A stretch of 7,855 nt of DNA from Acidobacteriaceae bacterium (lineage in GTDB: Bacteria > Acidobacteriota > Terriglobia > Terriglobales > Acidobacteriaceae): the NCBI GenBank assembly GCA_003156495.1, contig PMHC01000041.1:1-7855 (forward strand), written 5' to 3'. Of this stretch, positions 1 through 5,649 are shown one piece after another (the stretch's first letter is position 1; each line of letters starts with the position of its first letter). Both the position numbers and the translations under genes were made by a program. A model generated the notes under the pieces. The model made no database searches and was not told the origin of the DNA. It saw only the letters and a program-made list of their open reading frames with translations.

Positions 1-201
1 CATAGGCTTCATGCTCAGCTTAGCCGAGGTATGGGTCTCGCAACCGGTCTTTCACGGTCCATGGTCACCAAAGCGGGCCGCAGTCTGGCTCTTTTCGGAC
101 TTTCTCTCTTCCCAAATGCAATGCGATGGATCGCAGCTTCAACGCGCATTCCGAAACAAGTTATTGTTGCGTTTCCGGTTTCTCCCAGGAACACAGAGTA
201 G
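1..201 (+). CDS. Possible C-terminal tail of a protein cut by the window edge
   Basis: The frame starting at base 1 is open from the window edge to a TAG at 199-201, giving 66 residues. The second half is hydrophobic and protein-like (SLALFGLSLFPNAMRWIAAS, then PKQVIVAFPV). I cannot assign it to a family. A second ORF of similar length (11-214) overlaps it in another frame, and neither has a clear ribosome binding site, so chance openness is a real alternative. It sits beside two decayed genes and could itself be a remnant. Sequence to the left of the window would decide. Confidence 0.25.
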   Translation, partial: HRLHAQLSRGMGLATGLSRSMVTKAGRSLALFGLSLFPNAMRWIAASTRIPKQVIVAFPVSPRNTE

Positions 202-286
202 CAGTCCGCTGTAGTTGTATCTCACTTTGCACCATAATCATTCCAGCACATTGTGAATAATGCTCTAACAAGTCAGTGAACTATTT

Positions 287-751
287 GTGCAATTGGAGAC
301 AGTCGCACATGCGACACACCGTAATCTGTTGGTTGCAGGAATGGCCAGCCTGGTTGCTGGAGCGATGTCGATGGCAGCCGGTGAGTATGTTTCTGTGCAT
401 TCGCAGGCGGACACCGAACGCGCTGATCTGAACATAGAACGTACGGAGATAAGAAGAGACAATAAGTGCGAGCATAAGGAGCTGGCGGAAATTTACATTG
501 CCCGTGGACTCGATCCTTCTCTCGCGAAACAGGTTGCTCAGCAACTGATGGCTCACGATGCCTTGGGTGCTCATGCCAGCGATGAGCTCGGTATTTCCAA
601 GGCGCTTCGTCCGCGTCCAATTCAGGCAGCGTTGTCATCGGCAGCAAGCTTCGCACTCGGCGCATTGGTGCCTCTCTTGGTTACAGCTATTGCTTCTGAG
701 AAGGGATTGATCCTGACTGTAGCGGGAGCCGCTGTAAGGCGCGCCGTCTAG
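287..751 (+). pseudogene. VIT/CCC1-family iron/manganese transporter, truncated at both ends
   Basis: The 154-codon frame from a GTG at 287 carries the unmistakable middle of a VIT family (CCC1-like) vacuolar iron/manganese transporter: GAMSMAAGEYVSVHSQADTE (TM2 and what follows), then the glutamate-rich cytoplasmic metal-binding helices (EHKELAEIYIARGLDPSLAK, QQLMAHDALGAHA, DELGIS), then a third membrane segment (ALSSAASFALGALVPLLVTA). Intact family members are about 230 residues. Here the roughly 45 N-terminal residues with TM1 and its G-x-N-D-G motif are missing, and an in-frame TAA at 266-268 blocks any extension. No other frame in 200-300 supplies them. The C-terminus leaves the family pattern near base 733 and stops at once, so the last two membrane segments are also gone. 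The family detoxifies Fe2+/Mn2+ by export or storage; this copy should not transport. No good ribosome binding site precedes the GTG. Family assignment is firm; pseudogene status is inferred from the missing parts. Confidence 0.85.
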
Positions 752-922
752 GTCCATCATGGGGGCGCCGACTCGAAATGAAAAGAAATCGTTCAGATCG
801 CGTCGGCCCGTCTCTTGAAGATATCCGAGCACGGCATCTCCTCCTTGCGTAGAGACTGCGCGCAACGTAAAGTCGAGGTCTTTCGTAGCTCGCGCAATCT
901 GGAAACGAAGTTCCATTGCATA
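719..922 (-). pseudogene. Remnant of an AbiEii/AbiGii-type nucleotidyltransferase toxin
   Basis: Read on the minus strand from 922, the frame gives YAMELRF, then ARATKDLDF with the paired aspartates of the nucleotidyltransferase active site, then DLNDFFSFRVG and MMDLDGAPYSGSRY. These blocks occur in this order in the nucleotidyl transferase AbiEii/AbiGii toxin family (normally a bit under 300 residues; YAMELRF matches the K-G-G-Y-A-L-E-L-R block and the last block matches M-D-L-D-G-A-P-Y-G-G-A-R-Y). Only about 68 residues survive. The frame is closed upstream by a TGA (950-952 on this strand), the N-terminal part is absent, and the homology ends at about 719 where it meets the transporter remnant. 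No AbiEi antitoxin gene is present. Intact AbiE systems are toxin-antitoxin and abortive-infection modules, often on mobile DNA, which fits the eroded character of this region. A methionine at 916 could start a 93-residue ORF, but nothing suggests it is expressed. Confidence 0.72.
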
Positions 923-1067
923 CCGACTGGGCCTGATACGTCTCAGGCTTCAAAGTGCCTACAATCCCAAAAGACTTAGATAATTCCGAGCGTACAGTTG
1001 GAACGTCAAACTTAGTCTCTTGAGTTCTGCGCTGTCGAACGTGTAAAGTCGACAGGAATATCGCAGT
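752..1067. other. Non-coding or decayed stretch before the kinase gene
   Basis: No plus-strand gene lies here. The part up to 922 is the AbiEii remnant on the minus strand. From 923 to 1067 I see no gene, no convincing terminator and no clear promoter. The promoter for the kinase-regulator pair should lie here, but its location cannot be fixed by eye. Confidence 0.6.
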
Positions 1068-2606
1068 ATGATCGCATATATGAACCGGATGGCATATCGT
1101 ATTTCCTGCGGAATTTCGAAATACCTTTGGAAGCCGATTCTGATTGCGGGCTTTTTTGTGCTGGTTGCGCTGCTGTGGACGTTTTTGTTGCAGCACGTGA
1201 TTGCCTATCCATTTGTCTTTCTGTTCTTCGGCGCCATCATGGGTAGCGCCTGGTTCGGCGGCATTCTGGCCGGCATCTGGTCGATTGTTTTTTCATCGAT
1301 TCTGGTCACCTTCTTTTTTATTCCTCCGCTGTATTCATTCACTATTGACCGCGAGCTACGTTCCTATGACGCGGCCTTCATTCTTTGCGCGATTGCGATC
1401 ACCGCGATCAGCGCCGCGCGCCGGCGCATTGAAACCACGGCGCGGGCCGCGCGCGATGAATTGGAAGAACGCGTACGCGCGCGCACCGCCGAGCTGGAAC
1501 AGACCAATCGCGAGATTCTCGAGCGCGAGCGCCAGTTGCGGCTGCTTACCGAAGCCATTCCGCAGCAGATCTGGCGCGCCAACGCCGATGGCGTCATCGA
1601 ATACTGCAACCGCGATCTACTGGAATTCACCGGATTGAGCCGCGGAGATTTGCGGGGCGAGGGCTTCTTCCGCATCTTTCATCCGCTGGACGAGCCGCTT
1701 TTCCGGCAGAGCTGGAACGATGCGCGTCTTGCATCGAGCCGTTTTGAAGTGCAGGTGCGCGTGCGTAGCGCCGCCCGCGGTCACCGCTGGTTTTTGGTGC
1801 GCGGCATTCCGCAACGCACGGCCAGCGGAGAAATCGATTGCTGGTACGGCGTGCATATCGACATCGAGGAGCAGTATCAGGCCGAAGAGGCGCTGCGCGC
1901 CGCGCAGGACGACTCCGCGCGCTGGGCGCGAACCTTGAGCATGGCGGAAATGGCGGCTTCAATCGCGCATGAAATCAAGCAACCGCTCACCGCGTTGGTG
2001 GCTCAGGCGCAGGCCTGCAAGCGCTGGCTGCGCGCACAGCCGGCCAACACGGAGAAGGCTACAAACGCCGCGGAAAACCTAGTGCGCGAAAGCATGCGCG
2101 CCAGCGCGGTCATCGATCACGTGCGTTCGCTGTTCAGCGAAAAAGAGCCACTGCGCGAAGCGACGAATTTTAATCGCATCATCCGCGAAGCGCTGCCACT
2201 GCTCCGCGACGAAGCCGTGCGGCGCGGCGTCTCGATCCATTTGGAGCTCGAGGAAAACCTGCCGCCCATCGAAGCCGACGCGGTGCAGATCCGGCAGTTG
2301 CTCATCAATCTGGCGATAAACGGCATGGACGCCATGATGGAAATCAACGGCGAGCGCATGTTGACGCTGCGCACCGAATCCGCCGGCGCGGCGGGTGCAA
2401 TGCTTACCGTCGGCGACGCAGGCTCCGGGATGAGCGAAGAAATCCGCGCCAAAATCTTCGAACCGTTTTTCACGACCAAATCGCACGGCACCGGCATCGG
2501 ACTTTCCATCTGCCGCAGCATTGTCGAAGCGCACGACGGCCACATCTGGGCCGAGAATCTTACGCCGGGTACGGCCTTTCACGTTGTATTAGGATCGAAA
2601 GCATGA
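1068..2606 (+). CDS. Membrane PAS-domain sensor histidine kinase with DUF4118 (KdpD-like) N-terminus
   Basis: This 512-residue protein senses a signal and phosphorylates its partner regulator. Domains in order: four membrane segments at about 23-41, 45-60, 63-84 and 101-116 forming a DUF4118/KdpD-like bundle; a coiled-coil linker at about 117-158; a PAS domain at about 155-275 with a PAC-like end; a dimerisation/phosphoacceptor domain with the H box SIAHEIKQPL and His301 as the likely phosphorylation site; and an HATPase domain with N box (Asn414, Asn418, DAM), G1 box DAGSGM (450-455), F box FEPFFTT and G2 box GTGIGLSI (474-481). All catalytic boxes are intact. The H box resembles the FixL/TodS style. 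An AGGA at 1053-1056 precedes the chosen ATG; ATGs at 1080 and 1089 are alternatives. The stop overlaps the start of the regulator gene (ATGA). The ligand cannot be read from the sequence; ammonium or nitrogen status is only suggested by the neighbouring amt-PII genes. Confidence 0.93.
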   Translation: MIAYMNRMAYRISCGISKYLWKPILIAGFFVLVALLWTFLLQHVIAYPFVFLFFGAIMGSAWFGGILAGIWSIVFSSILVTFFFIPPLYSFTIDRELRSYDAAFILCAIAITAISAARRRIETTARAARDELEERVRARTAELEQTNREILERERQLRLLTEAIPQQIWRANADGVIEYCNRDLLEFTGLSRGDLRGEGFFRIFHPLDEPLFRQSWNDARLASSRFEVQVRVRSAARGHRWFLVRGIPQRTASGEIDCWYGVHIDIEEQYQAEEALRAAQDDSARWARTLSMAEMAASIAHEIKQPLTALVAQAQACKRWLRAQPANTEKATNAAENLVRESMRASAVIDHVRSLFSEKEPLREATNFNRIIREALPLLRDEAVRRGVSIHLELEENLPPIEADAVQIRQLLINLAINGMDAMMEINGERMLTLRTESAGAAGAMLTVGDAGSGMSEEIRAKIFEPFFTTKSHGTGIGLSICRSIVEAHDGHIWAENLTPGTAFHVVLGSKA

Positions 2607-3229
2607 TGGCGCCGGAACCTTCACAAAACAAGCCGGAGCAGAAAGCCTACATTGTCGAAGACGATCTTTCTGTCGGTCAGGCGCTCTGCGATCTCTTCGA
2701 TTCGATGGGCGTTTCCGCGCGGCACTTCGGCTCGGCCGAGAAATTTCTAGACGCATGGACCGACGCCATGAGCGGCTGCCTGATTCTCGACGTTCGATTG
2801 CCCGGTATCAGCGGCATGGAATTGCAAGCGCGGATGATCGAGCGCGGCTGCCAGCTTCCCATCATCGTGATGACCGCGCATGGCGATATTCCCATGGTGC
2901 GCAAAGCTCTCAAAGCCGGTGCGGTGGAGTTTCTTACCAAGCCATTTCAGGACGAAGAATTGCTCGCGGCCGTCAAACAAGCCTTTGAGCAGGATCGCGC
3001 CAGCCGCCAGACGCGCGAAGTGACCGACGCCATCCGCGCGCGCGTCGCCTCGTTGAGCGAGCGCGAGCGTCAGGTGATCGAGATGGTGACGACGGGAATG
3101 ACCAATCGCGAGATTGCCGCGAAACTCTTTTTGAGCGTGGTAACCGTGAAGCTATATCGCCGCCTGGCGATGGAAAAGATGCAAGCCGCGTCGCTGGCCG
3201 ATCTAGTCAAGATGTGGGAAAAGATCTAG
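2603..3229 (+). CDS. FixJ/NarL-class response regulator (receiver plus LuxR-type HTH)
   Basis: A 208-residue DNA-binding regulator, the partner of the preceding kinase. The receiver domain spans about 14-130, with acidic residues Glu19-Asp20-Asp21, phosphoacceptor Asp63 (in LILDVRLPG), switch Thr91 (in IVMTAHGD) and conserved Lys113 (in FLTKPF). After a linker, a LuxR/FixJ-type helix-turn-helix lies at about 150-208, with LSERERQVIEMV, TNREIAAKL and TVKLYRRLAMEKM. The length and layout are typical of FixJ-like regulators. The ATG at 2603 overlaps the kinase stop by four bases and is preceded by AGGA at 2591-2594 inside the kinase gene, so translation is probably coupled; the in-frame ATG at 2606 is a possible alternative. 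In the recognition helix the usual V-H-R is L-Y-R here. Targets are unknown; the 300-base region upstream of amt is the first place to look. No terminator follows directly. Confidence 0.93.
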   Translation: MMAPEPSQNKPEQKAYIVEDDLSVGQALCDLFDSMGVSARHFGSAEKFLDAWTDAMSGCLILDVRLPGISGMELQARMIERGCQLPIIVMTAHGDIPMVRKALKAGAVEFLTKPFQDEELLAAVKQAFEQDRASRQTREVTDAIRARVASLSERERQVIEMVTTGMTNREIAAKLFLSVVTVKLYRRLAMEKMQAASLADLVKMWEKI

Positions 3230-3362
3230 TCTGCGTCACGCCTGCATCAGGAACCCGTGAGGATTTCCATCTTCCCGTAAAGAACCCATAAGAAACAAGC
3301 GGAATTATCCCAAAGGATAGATTGCGGCCTTCCAAATCTGGCTCTACGTTTAATGAACAAGC

Positions 3363-3396
3363 GAACGCATTCGCGGCCTGAATGAACGCCATCGCG
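3363..3396. repeat. Imperfect 13-bp direct repeat, 21-bp period, upstream of amt
   Basis: GAACGCATTCGCG (3363-3375) is repeated as GAACGCCATCGCG (3384-3396), 11 of 13 bases identical, with starts 21 bp apart, i.e. two helical turns. Tandem same-face sites of this kind are typical of response-regulator binding. Assigning them to the neighbouring FixJ-type regulator is inference. Confidence 0.4.
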
Positions 3397-3411
3397 CGGT
3401 AACAGCGCGAT
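3391..3411. promoter_or_regulatory. Perfect 7-bp inverted repeat (hairpin or operator-like)
   Basis: ATCGCGC (3391-3397), loop GGTAACA, GCGCGAT (3405-3411). The arms are exact complements. No T run follows, so it is not an intrinsic terminator. It overlaps the second direct repeat. It could be a protein-binding site or part of a structured 5' leader of amt. Confidence 0.35.
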
Positions 3412-3515
3412 CTGTTCACGAGGCTGACTTTCTTGGTCGCGCAAAAAAATGTGTTCGCCTCTTTTCAATTTTTGACTGTTTTGCACGCAGCCAATTGTTC
3501 GACAAATTCACGAAT

Positions 3516-3522
3516 GGAGGAG
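3516..3522 (+). promoter_or_regulatory. Strong Shine-Dalgarno site of amt
   Basis: GGAGGAG lies seven bases before the ATG at 3530. It supports the long N-terminal form of the ammonium channel over the internal ATG at 3650, which has only a weak purine-rich stretch before it. Confidence 0.8.
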
Positions 3523-3529
3523 CTACACG

Positions 3530-5113
3530 ATGAGATACATCGCGCGGCAAAAGTGTTCTTTAAACTTTGCGCAGAAATTGGTCCGCTTGCGTGAGCGGCT
3601 GCGGCAGCCGGAATGGCGGCGCTACGGCGCCACTTTGCTGGCCGGAAAAATGCTGGGTGTGGGCCTGACCCTTCTGGTGATGGCTTCGGCAACGGCCTTG
3701 TTTTTCACGAAGGTTTACGCCGCCGATAGCACGCCCAAGCCGCCGGATGTGATCAATCCTCTCAATACCGTGTGGGTTCTGGTCGCCGCCTTCCTGGTCT
3801 TCGCCATGCAGGTCGGTTTCACGATGCTCGAAGCCGGCTTCGCTCGCTCGCGCGAAACCGTCAACGTGCTGGTGGAATGCGTCGTTGATACTTGCCTGTG
3901 CGGCATTCTCTTCTACGCGGTCGGCTTCGCTTTCATGTTCAGCCACGGCAACGGCTTCATCGGCTATCACTGGTTCTTTTTGCAGGGCGTGCCCGATACT
4001 TATGAAGCAACCGGCGTGGCTTTTCTTGCTTACTGGGTCTTCCAGTTTGCTTTCGCCGATACCTGCTCGACCATTTGCGATGGCTCCACGGTTGGTCGCA
4101 CCAGCTTCATCGGCGACCTGCTCTATTCGGTGGCGGTTTCCGGTTTCATTTATCCAATCGTCGGCCACTGGGCTTGGGGACCGGACGGCTTTTTGGCAAC
4201 CATGGGAACGGCGGGTAACTTCTTCCCCAGCCTCGGCCTCGGTTTCCATGACTTTGCCGGCTCCACGGTCGTGCATACGATCGGCGGCGTAATCGCGCTG
4301 GCTGGCGCGATCGTTCTCGGGCCCCGCCTGGGCCGCAAGTTCAAACGCGACGGCGGCTCGCCTATGCTGCCGCATGATCTGACCATCGCCACCTGCGGCG
4401 GCCTGATCTTGTGGTTCGGCTGGTACGGTTTCAATCCTGGCTCGACGCTTTCGGCAATCGACTACATCGGTATCGGTCGCGTTGCCATCAATACCACGCT
4501 GGCCGCTTGCGCCGCCGGCATGACGGCCTTGTTCTATGCCTACCACTACAGCAAAAAGTGGGATATAGCCTTCACGGTAAACGGCCTGCTCGCCGGACTG
4601 GTGGCCATCACTTGTCCTTGCTACTGGGTCAGCCCAACGGGCTCGATCTTCATTGGCGCCGTTGCCGGCGTGGTGGTTTGCTGGGCTGTCGATGCTCTGG
4701 AATGGTTCCGCATCGACGATCCGGTTGGAGCCTTTCCGGTGCATGGCGCCTGCGGCATTTGGGGCACGCTTTCGCTTGGCCTGTTCGCCGCCGGCAAGTA
4801 TGGCGCAAGCGGACCCACCGGTCCGGATAACTCGGCTCCGCTCACTGGGTTGTTCTACGGCGGCGGCTTCAAGGTGCTCGAAGCGCAGGCTATCGGCAGC
4901 GGCATTACGATCGTCGCCACGCTATCGATCGGCCTCATCGTCTTCTACCTCATCAACAAGGCCGGTCTCCTGCGCCTTTCCGAAGACGGCGAGACCTATG
5001 GCCTAGACTTGTACGAACACGGCATTGCCGCTTATCCGGAATATGTTATCTCTTCGCTGGCCGCCCCCGCGGGCATGCCGAGGAGCCTTACCGGCAGCAA
5101 TGTCGACAAATAA
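3530..5113 (+). CDS. amtB: Ammonium transporter (Amt/AmtB family) with long N-terminal extension
   Basis: A 527-residue inner-membrane ammonium channel with about 11 membrane helices after an N-terminal hydrophobic segment. Pore residues align with E. coli AmtB: Phe175 (F107), Trp216 (W148), Asp241 in DFAGSTVVH (D160), His249 (H168), Trp298/Phe301/Ser305 in GWYGFNPGS (W212/F215/S219) and His405 in FPVHGACGIWG (H318). HWAWGPDG and LGPRLGRKF recall the AMT1-like branch. The C-terminal tail has YGLDLYEHGIAAY, the conserved PII-contact region. The N-terminus is odd: about 40 mostly basic residues (RLRERLRQPEWRRYG) come before a hydrophobic stretch at 41-60 and a likely signal-peptidase site after VYA (64). 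Family members usually carry a signal of roughly 20-25 residues; an internal ATG at 3650 (Met41) would give that length, but the best ribosome binding site favours 3530. In the usual G-A-x-A-E-R motif the Glu is Gly189 (GSTVGR). The PII gene follows after 63 bases, probably in the same transcript. Confidence 0.96.
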   Translation: MRYIARQKCSLNFAQKLVRLRERLRQPEWRRYGATLLAGKMLGVGLTLLVMASATALFFTKVYAADSTPKPPDVINPLNTVWVLVAAFLVFAMQVGFTMLEAGFARSRETVNVLVECVVDTCLCGILFYAVGFAFMFSHGNGFIGYHWFFLQGVPDTYEATGVAFLAYWVFQFAFADTCSTICDGSTVGRTSFIGDLLYSVAVSGFIYPIVGHWAWGPDGFLATMGTAGNFFPSLGLGFHDFAGSTVVHTIGGVIALAGAIVLGPRLGRKFKRDGGSPMLPHDLTIATCGGLILWFGWYGFNPGSTLSAIDYIGIGRVAINTTLAACAAGMTALFYAYHYSKKWDIAFTVNGLLAGLVAITCPCYWVSPTGSIFIGAVAGVVVCWAVDALEWFRIDDPVGAFPVHGACGIWGTLSLGLFAAGKYGASGPTGPDNSAPLTGLFYGGGFKVLEAQAIGSGITIVATLSIGLIVFYLINKAGLLRLSEDGETYGLDLYEHGIAAYPEYVISSLAAPAGMPRSLTGSNVDK

Positions 5114-5119
5114 TCTCAT

Positions 5120-5145
5120 GGCGGCCTGAGTGCTTTCAGACCGCC
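5120..5145 (+). promoter_or_regulatory. Intercistronic stem-loop between amt and PII
   Basis: GGCGG (5120-5124) pairs with CCGCC (5141-5145) and CTGA (5126-5129) with TCAG (5136-5139); the two helices are separated by one C-A mismatch and closed by a six-base loop. It starts seven bases after the amt stop and is followed by GATTAACAG, not a T run, so it is not a standard terminator. It may stabilise the upstream amt message or set the amt:PII ratio. Confidence 0.55.
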
Positions 5146-5176
5146 GATTAACAGCCGTTCACCATGCGAGGTGTTT

Positions 5177-5515
5177 ATGACGAAGGTTGAAGCAATCGTT
5201 CGGCCCAACCGCTTTGAAGCGGTTAAAGACGCCATCATCAAGTTGGGCGTCGGGGGAATGACGGTCACCGAAGTGCGCGGACATGGCCGCCAGAAAGGCC
5301 ATACCGAAGTCTTCCGCGGACGTGAATACGATGTTGACCTGCTGCCTAAGGTCAAAATCGAATTGATTATCGATGACTCTCTTCTCGAGTCCACCATCGA
5401 GGCAATTAGCGGTTCAGCCACCACCGGAAAGATCGGCGACGGCAAAATCTTTTACTACAAACTCGACGGCGCGGTTCGCATTCGCAATAAAGAACGAGGC
5501 GATCAGGCGCTCTAA
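5177..5515 (+). CDS. glnK: PII nitrogen signal protein (GlnB/GlnK family)
   Basis: A 112-residue trimeric cytoplasmic sensor of ATP/ADP and 2-oxoglutarate that binds and blocks Amt when nitrogen is plentiful. Length and sequence are canonical: MTKVEAIVRPNRFEAVKDAI at the N-terminus, the T-loop at 37-58 (GRQKGHTEVFRGREYDVD then LLPK) with Gln39 and Lys58 for 2-oxoglutarate and Tyr51 as the usual uridylylation or adenylylation site, the TGKIGDGKIF block with Lys90, and Arg101/Arg103 for nucleotide phosphates. A GTG at 5171 would add two residues, but the ATG at 5177, with GAGG at 5168-5171, matches the normal family N-terminus, so I chose it. Linkage to amt argues for the GlnK role, but GlnB and GlnK cannot be separated by sequence alone; Asp54 is the E. 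coli GlnB residue at that position. The gene order amt-PII is the reverse of the common glnK-amtB. No key residue is missing. Confidence 0.95.
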   Translation: MTKVEAIVRPNRFEAVKDAIIKLGVGGMTVTEVRGHGRQKGHTEVFRGREYDVDLLPKVKIELIIDDSLLESTIEAISGSATTGKIGDGKIFYYKLDGAVRIRNKERGDQAL

Positions 5516-5544
5516 GCACCGCAATTCTGTCTTTCCTCTGCTGT

Positions 5545-5560
5545 GCCGAGATGAATCGGC
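5545..5560 (+). other. Small hairpin downstream of PII
   Basis: GCCGA (5545-5549), loop GATGAA, TCGGC (5556-5560), then GTTATT. The stem is only five pairs and the T run is poor, so it is at best a weak terminator or a processing site between PII and the next gene. Confidence 0.25.
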
Positions 5561-5637
5561 GTTATTCCCCGCTTTCGCTCGGCGCAGCTTTTCAAAAAAG
5601 TTTTGTCGCGCGGTTGTGCATGCAACCTTGTCCATGC

Positions 5638-5643
5638 AGGAGG
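5638..5643 (+). promoter_or_regulatory. Strong Shine-Dalgarno site that fixes the start of the next gene
   Basis: AGGAGG lies six bases before the ATG at 5650. It decides against the upstream in-frame ATG at 5551, which has no such site and sits inside the small hairpin after PII. Confidence 0.8.
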
Positions 5644-5649
5644 TTTCCG

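Larger units (their letters stand above)
3230..3529. other. 300-base non-coding region upstream of the ammonium channel gene
   Basis: No gene is supported here. It contains a 13-bp imperfect direct repeat with 21-bp periodicity (3363-3396), two small hairpins (3361-3374 and 3391-3411), an A7 run at 3443-3449 and an AT-rich segment at about 3461-3480. I find neither a good sigma-54 site (GG and GC at the right spacing) nor a good sigma-70 pair. No U-rich intrinsic terminator separates the regulator gene from amt, so read-through is possible. Confidence 0.6.

Noticed and set aside
1020..1048. TTGAGT (1020-1025) with TGTAAA or GTAAAG about 16-17 bp downstream as a promoter for the kinase
   Set aside because: Only partial matches, and transcription would begin on top of the ribosome binding site at 1053-1056, leaving almost no leader.
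687..1196. A 169-residue minus-strand open frame crossing the AbiEii remnant and the start of the kinase
   Set aside because: Its frame differs from the AbiEii homology, it runs into the kinase coding region, and its translation shows no recognisable family.
3433..3500. Sigma-54 or sigma-70 promoter directly upstream of amt (TTGGTC at 3433, TTGACT at 3472)
   Set aside because: The GG/GC spacing needed for sigma-54 is absent, and no acceptable -10 lies 16-18 bp after TTGACT.
3560..4744. A 394-residue open frame on the minus strand opposite amt
   Set aside because: It is the antisense shadow of a strongly biased, highly conserved ammonium channel gene; its translation is low-complexity, rich in Glu, Arg, Gly and His, with no domain.
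5551..5649. N-terminal extension of the unknown protein from the ATG at 5551
   Set aside because: The AGGAGG six bases before the ATG at 5650 is far better, and the 33 added residues look like translated leader sequence.
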